From Toxoplasma gondii ME49 (Eukaryota > Apicomplexa > Conoidasida > Eucoccidiorida > Sarcocystidae), in assembly GCF_000006565.2 (NCBI RefSeq), contig NC_031468.1, positions 930,001-994,000 of the forward strand: DNA of 64,000 nt, given 5' to 3'. The translations under genes and the position numbers were made by a program. Positions 46,401-55,603 of this stretch are shown here, in pieces. Position 1 is the stretch's first letter. The number at the start of each line of letters is the position of its first letter. A model generated the notes under the pieces. It did no database searches, was not told where the DNA came from, and was given only the letters and a program-made list of their open reading frames with translations.

Positions 46401-49022
46401 CTCAACAGTCTCTAAAAGGGTGCATCCCGGTGACCCCGCGGGGCCTGTCCCCGCTACGGAAAGAGATTCCGCACCGGCGCCAGCTTGAGCCCATTCAGAG
46501 ACACCACTGAAGCATCCGGCTGTGAAGAGCTTGTCGTCGACGTCCCCTCGAATTCCGCCAGCCCAGCACCTGGGGTACTCGGGCGGCGGGAGAGAAACGA
46601 AGGTGTTGCCTCTTCCACCATCTCTGAAGCCCCAGGCTGTCCCTTCATCTTCTCCGCCGAACCTCGAGAGACGAAGAGACCCGTCGCGCTCGTCTTCCCC
46701 TCCCAGCATGGAAGTTTCAGCCTCCTCGCCCCCGACCGTTCGACGACCCCGCAGAGATCCGGAGTTCGCGTGGCGACCGCCTTGAGATCCACTTGGCGAC
46801 GGTCTCTGATTTGTGAGTCCAGCGGCTGTGGGGCTCGCACGGGGCCACTGGCCCCCAAGGCGACTCGCTTCGTGGACAGCGTCCCGAGCGTCGCGTTTGA
46901 GGCCAGCAGCCTCTCGGAGACAGACGGAGAGGAAAGCACACAGGGGGTAGAGTTGTCTCGGGAGAACCATCCTGCCGTCGTCTGTTTCGAGACGGAAGAC
47001 GTCGTCGTCCTCGTCCTCTTCGTCTCCCGAGTCTTCGTCCGCCTCTTCCCCGTATCGTCGCGAGGAGCTTCTCCTGCGTTTGCTCTTCTGCCTCGCCTCT
47101 TGTCCAGACAACTCCCGCGATTTGCCGCTGAGTCGCCCTGGAGTGCCCCGGCCCAGTGGTGCAGCCATGGCGTCGATATCTTCCAGCAGGTCAAGGAAGC
47201 AGTCTGTGTCCTCGTTCTTCCTGCCTCGGCGTCGCGACGGCGAAGCCGCGCTTGTTCTTCTCCTGAATGGCGCGACGCTGAAAGGCCCAGCAACAGCTAG
47301 AGCGGGTTGCAGGAGGACAGAGACATCGACCACTGAGGGAACAGGGAAGGTCCTTTGGTCCCTCTCTCTGTCATCCACAGACCCGCTGCTGGGGGCCGAG
47401 AGGCCCCCGGAGGCGACGTGGAGGCTGAGGAGCCGCCGGTGGAGGCCTGTTGACGGCCTCTCTGCGAAATGGAGACCAGGAAGAATGAGAGATGGGTCTC
47501 CAGAGAAACTGAATCCCTCTTCTTCTGCATCCAGATAAAAACTCGAGTGGTGCGAGTCTCTTCCTCGCGCGAGTTCGCCCCCTTCCCACTTGCTATTGTG
47601 TTCGCTCCTGTCTCCAGCTGCAGAGACCCCGGCGCGGCGCCCATACCCACGGCCGCCGCCCCGATGTCCGCCGCGTCCGTTGAGGAGAAACAGGAGGTCT
47701 CGAGGCGCGAGAGAAGGAAAAGAGAAGGAGATACGTTTGCAAGACGCCCGACAGACCGCAGACAGGAGGCGCGTGAGCATGAACGTGAGATTGGCATCCA
47801 GAAAAACGAACGGAGACGGCATGAGTCTCGGCGACGCATTAGGCAGTACGTGTCGAATCCGAAGCTGAGAGTAGAGACTAGGCCCCACCCTTCGCATCTT
47901 TCGTACCTCTTCAGGGAGCTGAACTGCACTCACGGCATCTGCCACGGGAGTTCGAGACGCCGAGTCCCCTTGAATCTGGAACGGAGATGCATCCGAAACT
48001 TGAGAGAGACATCGCATCTGCAAAGCGCATGCAGAAGACCCGCGAATGTTCGTTGCTCGACAGCCTCCGCCTCGAACTTCTTCAAGTTGGCGCGCGTCTC
48101 TCGGGCTCCTTGCCCTTCTTCTGGTAACTGTGCGCCGTCTTCTCCTGTCTTCGCGTGCTGCCAGTTCTTCCCGAGCAGTTGTGAAAGTTCGGAGAATTCG
48201 CGAAACGCCTTGAAGAAGGAGAAACTCCGTTCGCTCGTCCAGAGACGATGAAAGAAGACGCACGCGCCCCAAGACTGTGTAGGGCGTGAAGGCTTCTCCA
48301 GCCGCAATGGCGGCCTCCGCGGCTGCGAAAGACAGACAGTTCCTGGGAGAATCTGGGGCATGTCCCTCCCATGAGGAGTCGCCTTTCGCCTCCGATTCCG
48401 GCAAACCCACCTCGTCTTCGCCAAATCGGTGTGGGCGACAGGAGACAGACTGCGAGTTCGGACTCGCTCCACAGAGACCCAACGAGACCAGCGGGCTCGC
48501 GCCGGCATCGGGGACCGATAACCTATCTGAGGCAGGCAGGAGGTCCAGGTGGGGGCGAGAGATTCCGGAAGGAGAGGCGACAGAGCGCCACTGTCTCTCC
48601 GAAGACACAGCTTCGTCGGAGTCAGCAAGGGCGGACTGAAGAGCTGGGAGAAACGGCCTAGAAGGCCACCCAGTGGCGGGACCTGCAGCTTCGTATGAGT
48701 CAGAAGGAGCCATATCAAGGGTGGCGGTCGGCGGAGACTGGCACGATGACAGAGAAGGAAGCTTGGAGTTTGGAGAAGTCTTCGAAACGTCAGGTGGGAA
48801 TATGACATTTGCGTGAAGTGGATCTTGAAAGTCAACAGGTGGAGCGCGCGAGTCCGAAGACGTACACGAAGGTGCAGAGACAGGAGGAGACGAAGGAGAG
48901 ACTGGAGAAGAAGGAGAGAGAGGGGAAGAAGGAGAGCGCAGAGAAGAAGGTGAGAGAGGGGATGAATGAGAGAGAGAGGACGAAGCAGAGAAAGGCGAGG
49001 AAGACGGGAGTCGAGGCCTCAT
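10218..49022 (-). CDS. Giant HERC/HECTD4-like HECT E3 ubiquitin ligase, five coding exons
   Basis: I join exons 49022-46298, 45874-12441, 11886-11564, 11041-10816 and 10409-10218. All introns are GT-AG, donors are GTGAG or GTAAG, and acceptors end in pyrimidine-rich YAG. The phases (1, 0, 2, 0) match at each junction. The sum is 36,900 nt, giving 12,299 residues plus TAG. The start is the first ATG after an in-frame TGA at 49049-49047. The HECT domain occupies about residues 11239-12299, with GEGATDFGGPFQEF at its start, YEALGRLLA, FVSGRSRLP, and the catalytic Cys about 12253 in LPTAATCGF. HECT enzymes accept ubiquitin on this Cys from an E2 and pass it to substrate. The ending YAINNCTAIDLDAY resembles HERC and HECTD4 ligases, yet no RCC1 repeats are visible. 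Beta-sandwich, ankyrin and helical blocks lie upstream. In-frame introns without stops inside the long exon cannot be excluded. Confidence 0.9.
10816..11041 (-). other. HECT ligase coding exon 4
   Basis: 226 nt coding residues up to 12236. It includes VDLDLLRSHTACG and LQRFLRFVSGRSRLP, the hinge and early C-lobe of HECT domains. It ends in phase 0 before GTGAGT at 10815. Confidence 0.85.
11042..11563 (-). other. HECT ligase intron 3 (522 bp)
   Basis: GTAAGC donor and CTTGTCTTTTTAG acceptor. Phase 2 on both sides rebuilds the conserved LFDWR-RLEYRVCG sequence at the lobe junction. Confidence 0.85.
11564..11886 (-). other. HECT ligase coding exon 3
   Basis: 323 nt coding residues 12054-12160 and part of 12161. 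It carries the late N-lobe (SGQPFELVQGG, TPKNLELFIRLSERCRL). The donor GTAAGC at 11563 splits an Arg codon that is completed by the next exon. Confidence 0.85.
11887..12440 (-). other. HECT ligase intron 2 (554 bp)
   Basis: Donor GTGAGT at 12440 follows CAG; acceptor TTTTTCCAG ends at 11887. It joins LVGQPLQIQ to DLADSDCVAVEML, restoring a continuous HECT N-lobe in phase 0. Confidence 0.85.
12560..14490 (-). other. Low-complexity insertion of about 640 residues within the HECT N-lobe
   Basis: Residues about 11371-12014 are acidic at first (EDERYEGSEDEGSDDEG), then Gly/Pro/Arg/Ser-rich (GNGGGGDGPGPSGG). They interrupt the HECT domain between FRGEIEAL and AMYEALGRLLAMC. Subtracting them leaves about 420 residues, near the usual HECT size. 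There is no frame break and no splice pair flanking the tract that is obviously better than retention. Confidence 0.75.
14490..14885 (-). other. Start of the HECT N-lobe
   Basis: Residues about 11239-11371. The segment contains RPFMVVFKGEGATDFGGPFQ, matching the 'F.GEGA.D.GGP..E' opening of HECT domains, which forms the core of the larger N-lobe that binds the E2. It is followed by PYNPEPQLYFRGEIEAL, after which a very long low-complexity insertion begins. Confidence 0.85.
18530..19580 (-). other. Ankyrin repeats of the HECT ligase
   Basis: Residues about 9674-10024 show at least four degenerate to good ankyrin units. Diagnostic pieces are VTLLYRGLKEGLPQLV, ESPLWLAVVSRNEECVRLLI, GETPLMAAAETGQAALV then GANVNKRDARGNTALHRV, and VDMARLLLQLGADAEGKNDD then GLRPLDLL. 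The third and fourth are separated by a low-complexity spacer of roughly 120 residues. Ankyrin repeats bind partner proteins, so this is a likely substrate-recognition region. Confidence 0.75.
19970..20320 (-). other. SPRY-like segment of the HECT ligase, second copy
   Basis: Residues about 9427-9544 read GVVWGCCRWLWVSDGRL near the start and GDLVTIEFVPAIPALLFFRNG followed by FGFNF near the end. This is close to the SPRY/B30.2 signature, in which a 'GD.V...' strand precedes a 'FF.NG' hairpin. The segment lies directly before the ankyrin repeats, suggesting a protein-binding module. Confidence 0.55.
22050..23060 (-). other. SPRY-like segment of the HECT ligase, first copy
   Basis: Residues about 8514-8851 include strand-like LVLRNLHAPAPGISYAVSA, HCELVFSLEC, GRVFVGVVAV and RVSLMTAGRHVTWAVDGAVV. 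The alternating strands and the 'W.VDG..V' turn resemble SPRY/B30.2 domains that read out partner proteins, but the match is by eye and loops are long. Confidence 0.35.
24620..25380 (-). other. Helical, armadillo-like block of the HECT ligase
   Basis: Residues about 7741-7994 are low in Ser/Pro spacers and consist of amphipathic helices, for example FLYLLCSLAGFLPDLM, ALNVLRLFRICIYFLS, RAVLRLHRLLQTEQLFHLIG and LGLDAARLTFWMVARH. Such helical solenoids are common substrate or scaffold regions in giant HECT ligases. The armadillo label is inference. Confidence 0.4.
28115..28670 (-). other. Compact conserved-looking beta-rich block of the HECT ligase
   Basis: Residues about 6644-6828 form an unusually complex, spacer-free stretch inside an otherwise low-complexity region. 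It has strand-like runs such as EAEVIEGRTLHVLRARE, VLNFRVLTSGRFGVTVAP, YLSVKFNVDL and MNLVFVLQDPMTIVYEG. A helical piece follows immediately (YQAILLSESDVMRRLRGEVL). I do not recognise the family. It is likely a folded domain and a good target for structure-based searching. Confidence 0.4.
42900..44080 (-). other. Concanavalin-like beta-sandwich segment of the HECT ligase
   Basis: Residues about 1507-1901 contain strand-like pieces separated by charged loops. Examples are FQLILELHESLQWGFSV, GGSLYYGSA, LRLELNNDALVVWVQQ, IHSIVLDILVD and HHIVVFANGQKL. The order of bulky hydrophobic strands and the 'VVFANGQ' hairpin recall concanavalin/laminin-G or SPRY folds. The fold is an inference from pattern only; no family signature was scored. 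Confidence 0.4.
45875..46297 (-). other. HECT ligase intron 1 (423 bp)
   Basis: Reading the minus strand, the intron begins GTGAGACAG at 46297 and ends in a strong pyrimidine tract, GCTCTGTCTTCAG, at 45875. It joins phase 1 to phase 1 and creates an Asp codon across the junction. The exon-2 frame is open from 45874, so the TTG at 45797 is not a start codon. Confidence 0.8.
46298..49022 (-). other. HECT ligase coding exon 1
   Basis: 2,725 nt encoding residues 1-908 plus one base. The donor is AGAG followed by GTGAG at 46297. The N-terminus is a Ser/Pro/Leu low-complexity tract. Later parts include a helix-rich stretch around residues 240-280 (LLQGVSRILRTF), a hydrophobic block (FVFLDANLTFMLTRLLSAVC), and a second near the exon end (LLYPLVGLLTESLL). 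No named domain was recognised here. An acceptor at 49071-49072 places 48 nt of 5' UTR in the same exon. Confidence 0.85.
48860..49010 (-). repeat. Ser/Pro-coding GA-rich low-complexity tract
   Basis: The plus strand is nearly pure purine (GAGA, GAAGGAGAG units). The minus strand encodes a repetitive Ser-Pro-Leu N-terminus with SPLSPSS and SPSSPP blocks. This may be unstable or length-variable and could form unusual DNA structure. Confidence 0.7.
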
Positions 49023-49070
49023 GATGAAGAGGTTCCCTTGAGAAGTTCACAGAAGTTGAGTTCAGCAAAA
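49023..49070 (-). promoter_or_regulatory. 5' UTR part of the HECT ligase exon 1 with spliced acceptor
   Basis: A textbook acceptor, GGTCTCTCCTTCCCGCAG, ends at 49071 on the minus strand. The 48 nt after it contain the in-frame TGA at 49049-49047 and lead to the ATG at 49022. This suggests an intron in the 5' leader, so transcription would start further upstream. Confidence 0.55.
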
Positions 49071-52000
49071 CTGCGGGAAGGAGAGACCACGACAAAAGTC
49101 AATGAGGTTGACAAGATCAGGCACAGGTGCGCCGAGGGGAGACAATCGCGAGTCCCGGTTTGTTAAGACAGATGCCAGGAATCCTTCGCCTCCTGCAAAG
49201 GGGCAAAAAATCGTAACGGACAAGAAGCACTGGCGAACGCACAACTCGGGCTGTAGCAAAGCCTGCCCCAAGTGGGAAGCTCTGGAGAGAACGCTACTTT
49301 GGCATGTTGACGAGGAGACAAGAGCGGAGTAAACGCATTTCTGACTGCCTGGGAAGGCACACAAGCCGCTGTGGGAAGCCGCCGAGGTTGCCGAGAACAC
49401 AAATCACGCAGGAGCGGATGTTGAGTGAGTTCATCCGGAAGGACGGAATTGGGAAGTTGTGGCGATGCGTCCAGAACAGAAAAAACGGATTTGACAGAAA
49501 ACCCTGAACCCAAGGCAGACAGCCGGCGAAACGAAGCAGAACAAATTGAAAAAGTTCGCAGAAGAGGCGCGCTAGAAGAGCAGCAATCGCTTACGGTGCG
49601 TCGGGTCTCGATACAGAGGGGAAGTAACGCCGACTTCCTGGGAGAGAACCCAGTCAGCTTGTCGCGAAGGACTGGGGCAGAGGGAGGTAGGTGAGCTGCT
49701 TGAGTCCGTTAGGAAGCACTCGATGAGTGACAAGACAGAGCATCAACGGGGAAAAAGTTTGGCAAAAAAAAGAAAAACCTCTACGAGTCTCGGCGGCCGC
49801 GGACAGACCCGCCAGGCAGCCACGCGGAACAAGCGAACACGGGTGTCAGAAGCGGGAGAAAATCGAAGCGAAAGAACGAGAAACCCTTCTTTTTTGAGGC
49901 TTGGCGACTCATGCTCCATCCCTTTTTTTCCCTCTCCGCAACCAGCTTGAGAGAAACGCGGGCATCCAACGATCAGCTTGGATTTTTGTCGCACGCGAAC
50001 CGTCCAGACAAAGCGCGCGCGCCACCCGACTCTCTTCCCTTTGCGAAGAGGAACAGAAAAAGGCAGCGGATTCAGACTAGCTCTTTTTACGTAGAAAGCT
50101 CGCGTTTTTTGCTGGAATCAAGAAGAAAAGCCAGACGCCTACACAAGAACTTCCGGAAGTTCCTTTTCGCGCGCTTCAACCGCCTTCTTTCGAAGCCCTT
50201 TTTTCCCAGCGCGCGGCGCGAATTGCTCTCTCCAGCTGGACGTTTAGCGTTTAGGCTTGAGGGGTCACGCGTTTTGGTTGTCTGTGGTTTTTAACAAAGA
50301 CGACGCGGGAAATGCCGCCAGCGTGGAAGCCTTTGATGACGGAGACCGTGAGGACAGGCTTTCTCCCTTCCAGCTTCCTCGGAACACGGGAAAGTGAAAC
50401 GAAAGTCTCGCCTTGACTTGGCTGCTAGCAAGCGATGAAGAGACACGGAGAATGGATGCAACCGCAGAGAGTCGGTCGCCATAGAATCGCGAGGCGCCAG
50501 TTGAAATGTTCGTCGCTGAAACTCCTTCCACAAGTTCGGGATCTCAAACGTTTTCGCAGAAGAAGCGCAAACGCTTGAGTTGGAAACACCGCGAACGCGG
50601 ACGAAGAGCGTGTAAGACACGAGAGGAAGACAGTGCGCGGGGAGGCTGGGGCAGCCCCAGGCGGTCTTGGCAGGGGGGAAAAACTGAAGCAAGAAGTGGA
50701 GCAGTACGCTTCCTAGAAAAAACGAGACTCCTTTTTCTAGTCGCGTCTATTTCTCCTTTTAAGAAAATCGAATTCCACCGTGAGGGTGACAAGAGCTTAG
50801 AGGGACAGGTCACTTACTACGGGTCTACTGGGAAAGGCAGATCTGTATATATAGCGCCAGCAGCCAGCTCTCCAGAGAGGGAAACCTGCACATGCACGAA
50901 CCTCCTTTGGCAACTGAAGAAAGCCATAGCCTCCTTCAAATGCCAACGGGTTTACAATGTGTTGGACGTGGCTATAAGTGTTTATATTTGTCGGTTAAAT
51001 ATCTCCCTTAGTTTCTACACGGGCTGCACGACTCGCAGCAAGGCGGACCGGAAGAGCCGTTCATGGAATAGCGACAGTGCAGTAGTATACAGAAAGTGCC
51101 CTGAATCACGAGATGTTTAGGAGGAAAATTTTCACTCAGACTTAAACGAGGAACATCTGCGGTTAGTGATCCATAAAGTGCCGAAGAAATATGTATCTTC
51201 CTGCAAACCACAACAGCGCTTGTGCACATCGCGCATATCGCCTTCGCGATGCACAGGAGTCACAGAAGGCCTCTAAAAAGGCGCCTATTAGTAGTGAATG
51301 CGTATATATTTCTCTTTCCGCTCGAATTCAAGAGAGTGGGGCGGCGTGCCCTCTTCTCATCCTGGAACCGAAACGAGGAAACCTTGTTTCGGCGAGGACG
51401 AACCTGGAGAAGAGTAACACATGACGCGTTGGATGTTGGCTTTGCTTCTGGTCATGAAAACCGAAAATACACGGAGAAAGGACAGAAATACGTTACAGCA
51501 TCCACTACGGAAAGGCAAGCCTCCTGAGAGTGCTATGTCGTTCCTCATGTATGTCTCCGTAGTTGACACCGTCGAAGATGTTCAACTTGGCGTGTCACTG
51601 TGCTCAAAAGCTTCTTAAAGCCTTGTTCAAGCGAAGTGACAACACGAGAGTTATTGCAAACGGTGTTGCAGCATTTCATCCTGCCGTTCTGAGAAAAAAC
51701 GCGACGCCGCAACGCTGCCCGCAGGTAGAGACTGTGGTATGCCGTGCTAGTTGAGCTACAAGGGAAAAGGGGGAAAGACGAGCGTCTGTCATTCAGTTCC
51801 CCGCCAAGGCAGAGGTGTCTGATGCGAAAATCAAGAAATAACTTGTGTGCTCTCTGTATCAAGAGATGTCATGGAACACAGAACGTCTCCTTAGAACATG
51901 GGAGAGGCTCAGTGAGGTCAAGAAAAAACATCAAAATGGTAACAGCACTCCAGCAGTGGTGACGGCGAGAACCCTGGGGGAGACAGTGCTGAAAAAAGAC

Positions 52001-52442
52001 AAGGGAGTTCTCTCAGTTGCTTCTATTCCCGCTGCATCCTTTTAGTCTCCAACCATGGCCGGGGATAACAGTGAGACACGCACGCTCTCACTTCGTGTGA
52101 TGTCTCAGCTTTAGAATATGTATCTTCTCTCTTTACTTTGTGTTTTCAAACCTTTTCTGGATGGTATTTTGTTTTCTGTGGCGAGGAGAGAAGAAGCTGC
52201 GTTCTTCGCGTCTCTCATGTGACTGCTACTGTGCATCTGTTGTCTCGGTTGCCTTTCTCCTTTTCTCATTCTCTCCCCATCCGAGACCAAAGGAAGAGTC
52301 GAGCCCCCGACAGAAAAAGTGCATGTAAATTGAAACACACCGCTCGTGTCTACTCAAAGGCGGAAGTAGACGACGTTGTAGAGACACAGCCAGTTGAACT
52401 CCTTGCACTACTTTAGCAGAGGTAATCAGGGTGAGGACTCAC
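49071..52442 (-). other. Candidate 5' leader intron or intergenic stretch upstream of the HECT ligase
   Basis: No open frame on either strand here carries a recognisable domain. The stretch is bounded on the minus strand by a CAG/GTGAGT donor at 52442 and the acceptor at 49071, so it could be one large leader intron, or contain further untranslated exons. Confidence 0.4.
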
Positions 52443-52521
52443 CTGTGGAGGTTCGGCAAACTCGGAAAAATCTGCACTGGTCTGGTGGGGGAAATGAGTG
52501 AGAGGACAATCCACTTTCATT
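52443..52521 (-). other. Candidate 79-nt untranslated exon with an upstream ORF
   Basis: It is flanked on the minus strand by an acceptor GTCTTTTTTTCCAG and a CCACAG/GTGAGT donor, both strong. It starts A-ATG and reads 26 codons in frame (MKVDCPLTHF...) to the donor. If joined to the acceptor at 49070, that frame continues Phe-Cys-stop, giving a 28-codon upstream ORF, while the main ATG lies downstream in another frame. It may instead belong to an unannotated transcript. Confidence 0.4.
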
Positions 52522-53667
52522 CTGGAAAAAAAGACCGTCAAGATCTGTAAAAAGATCTCAACTCCCGAGCAGTCAAAGAGTAGCGCACGGAAACACAAAG
52601 ACGGACGGAGGTCGAGAGAGACGCAGATGGTACCGAGGCAGAAGGCTAGAACAGCGACTGCAAAGCGACAGAGAACGAAGCACAGAGATGCAGGGAGAGT
52701 AAAGAGACAGGAGGATGGAGAGAGGAATGGATTGTGAATACGGAAGGGAGAGAACAACGATGGAATCAGACGGGCAAAACATATTCGTTTGTCTTCCTGT
52801 AGGCCCCATGTTCTCTGGCGTCTTTCAGCGGAGCTCACTTTCCTTCAGGGTGTTGCATTTGTTCCCTTTCTTGTATATGCAAGGCAATGGCGCCACCAGA
52901 CCTGTTTGTTTTTCGTCCTTTCAGCCCAAATGTTTGCCTAACACAAAAGCTAATGCTACATCATTCGCGAACGAGAACCCCCCGGCGCCTGAGCCAAGTA
53001 CATCTATCGCGTATGCATCTCTCGCTTGCTTTTCCTAAAAAGAAGGGCCGATATCTTCACGAAAAAAAGAATATCGTTCTTCTCCTCACACTTTTCCATG
53101 GAGTCGATCCCGATCCTGATGTCTCTCCTCGCCTCGTCTACCCAGAGATTGAGAGAAGGGAACCTTTTCTCTGCGCGGTGACTTTTCTCTGACGGCACAC
53201 ACACTTGCATGTGTCTCTTCGAGGCGAATTGTTTCTCGGCTGTCACTTCGTTTTCTTTCGTCTCCACTTCCCCCCCCCCCCCTCCCCCGTCACTTGTAAT
53301 CGTGCAACTCGCGAATTTTTCCTCTGATTCTCCTCAGTAGACCAGCTCGAACTTCGGTTTCCACCCTCAGTCTTAGGTCCACCTTTCCTGACCGTCGGAT
53401 TCGCGGCGTTCTCCGTTCGACGACGCCTGTGTTTTGTCCCTGATTTTTCAAGGTCATTCTTGAGCAAGGCAAGTGTATTGAGCCGTGGGAAATGAACTCT
53501 TGGTCTGAAGCACACTGAAGTCTCCTCGTTCCCCTCGGCCGTCCTCCTTTTCAGCTGGACACTCTCTGGTCTCAAAGACCCAGCGCAGCCGCACGCGTGG
53601 CGTTTCCTGGCATGTCTCGAAAGCCTCCTCCTATTTTCGCTTGTTTCTCTCTTTCCACTCTCACCAA
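52522..53667. promoter_or_regulatory. Probable bidirectional promoter region
   Basis: This 1.1 kb separates the candidate first exon of the minus-strand HECT ligase from the start codon of the plus-strand EF-Ts gene. It includes a C-rich tract. No specific core promoter motif is assigned. The bidirectional role is inferred from gene orientation only. Confidence 0.35.
53270..53288 (+). repeat. Poly-C tract
   Basis: Thirteen C residues, one T and five more C residues lie about 380 bp upstream of the EF-Ts start codon. It is probably length-variable, and is a site where sequencing errors are common. Confidence 0.85.
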
Positions 53668-54207
53668 ATGGCTCGGTGGAGCTGCTCCTCCCTCGCGGGC
53701 ATGACCCGGTCTGTCCTGCAACCTACACATCGACTGGGAGTCCTTTCTTCTTGTTTTCTCCGTTCTCACCCTCCTCGTGAGCATGTCTCTCCATCTTATT
53801 CTACTTCTCTCTCTTCTTCCCGGTCTCCCTCGCTGGCCCCCGCTGCGGGCTTCACTTGCTTCAGAGGATTTGCGCATGCAGCGGCGGCCTCGAGGGTCGC
53901 AGAGAGCTCGACGAGAAGCGAGGAGCCCAAAGCGAAGGAAGGCGACATTCTCGCTCTCGTCAAAAAACTGCGAGCGCGTACCGGCGGGGTCAGCATTGGA
54001 GAGTGCCGCAAAGCTCTCGAAGAATCCAATATGGTGAGGGAAACATTTTTTCCAGCTCACTCTTGTTAGACATCCCAAGCGACACTTAGGTCCACACACC
54101 GCGTCGTCCACATTCCCACATAAAAAGTTGATATGTGTCTTCCGGAAATCTATTCATATGAAACGCATGTCTTGTCCATATCAGGGCGCCCAAATAATGT
54201 ATACATT

Positions 54208-54238
<31 letters not shown>

Positions 54239-55603
54239 ACATATGTTGTGTGTGCCTGTGGGTATGTACGGATGTATGCATGTAAGTATATGTGTGCGCA
54301 GGTGGGTGGGCAAGTGTGTATTTGCACAGAAAGGGAGTTTTTTGATTCACACGAGAGCGATTAGGAGTTTCCTTTCGCGTGTTTCCCCTCGTTTGTGTCT
54401 GGTTGTCTTCAGGATCTAGAAGAAGCAGCGGTGAATCTCCGAAAGCGAGGCATTGCTCGTGCCTCCAGGAGAGCCGACCGGGTGGCAGCTGAGGGCGTGA
54501 TCGCGGCTGTGTGTCTCCCGGCGGCTCGGCAGTCAGGCGCGGCCTCTGGAGAGACGGAGGGACAGGCGTCCAACAGCGGAGGAGGGAAGACGGTCTGTCT
54601 CCTCGAACTGAACTCGGAGACAGACTTCGTCGCGAAGAACGCGCGCTTTGTTGCCCTTGCCCGAGCCGCCGCCACTGCGGCGGTGCAGGCCGCCGAAGAG
54701 GCAAGGAGACAGGAGACAGGCGAGGCCCTGTCGAGCGAGCAGGGGGAGCGTATCTCGCGTGCAGCCTTGATCGAAGCCGCGCAGGCGTCTCTGGTGGATC
54801 CGCAGGAGTTCCGAGAGGCAGGCCTCGACGGCTTGTTCCAACCAGAGACGAGAAGATCTATTCCTGCGGTACCTCCGCCCGGAGGCGAGAGCGAGGCCGG
54901 CGGGTCGAGCACTCTGGGCGACATGATGGCTTTGCTGTCTCAGCAGTTTGGAGAGAAACTCCAGATTTCCAGCATTGAACATGTTTCACTTCCCCTCTCT
55001 CCCTCGCCTGCCTCCGTTCACCAGGCTGTGGGGTGGTACGTACACGGGCAAGTCGCCGAAGGTGTGGGGCGCGCGGCGGCCACAGTCGTTCTGGAGTGGA
55101 GGGAGAAGGGAGACCTCGGAGACAGCTCGCCAGCCGGTCGGGAGGAACCAGGTCCCGACACAGGCCGAAGACTCGAGATCCTTGCCAAGCTTCTCGCCAT
55201 GCAGGCCGTGGCAACCCGCCCACGGTTCTTGAAGCTGTCCGACATCACGCCAACCGAAATGGAGACAGAGAGACAGATCTTGCGGGCCTCCGTCGCTCAG
55301 CAGTTCCCCTCCAGTCCTGACAAGGTCGACAAGGTCGTCGAAAGTCGTTTGAAGGCGCAGCTCCGCGAGCAAACATTCGTCGAGCAAGATTTCCTTCTGG
55401 CTTCCCAGATGGCTACAGTGCTCGCCGACGGCCCAAGGGACAACGTGAGTTCTGAAGGAGACAGCGCCGGTGGAGCCCAAAAGGAGAACAAGTGTGAACG
55501 TGAAGTAGTGACGGTTAAGGAAGCGCTCAGACGGGTGGCACAGGCGCTGCAGTGTGGCGACATTGATGTCAGAGACTTGCGGCTGCTGGGTATTGGCAGC
55601 TAA
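53668..55603 (+). CDS. Organellar translation elongation factor Ts, two exons
   Basis: Exons 53668-54033 and 54413-55603 join in phase 0 to give 518 residues. The start is the first ATG; the open frame upstream begins only at TTG. Residues 93-137 form the EF-Ts N-terminal UBA-like domain (VKKLRARTGGVSIGECRKAL, then LEEAAVNLRKRG), which the intron splits. The hallmark ETDFV lies near residue 192, and FVEQDF near 445 matches the C-terminal family motif. EF-Ts recharges EF-Tu with GTP. The roughly 90-residue leader is Ser/Arg-rich with FRGFAHAAAA, suggesting an organelle transit peptide with a mitochondrial-type cleavage site. Plasmodium EF-Ts is reported in the apicoplast, so the plastid cannot be excluded. 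The protein is longer than bacterial EF-Ts because of the leader and internal insertions. Confidence 0.88.
54034..54412 (+). other. EF-Ts intron (379 bp) with TA repeat
   Basis: Donor ATG/GTGAGG and acceptor GTTGTCTTCAG/GAT. It interrupts the UBA-like domain between Asn-Met and Asp-Leu. A TA-rich microsatellite and a TGTATG-rich stretch fill its middle. Confidence 0.85.
54208..54243 (+). repeat. TA microsatellite in the EF-Ts intron
   Basis: Imperfect TA run of about 36 bp, broken by single G substitutions (TGTATATATG). Confidence 0.85.

Noticed and set aside
53783..53785. Alternative later start (ATG at 53783 and nearby) for EF-Ts
   Set aside because: Those ATGs lie in other frames or, as at 53701, would still give a transit-like leader. 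The first in-frame ATG at 53668 is kept.
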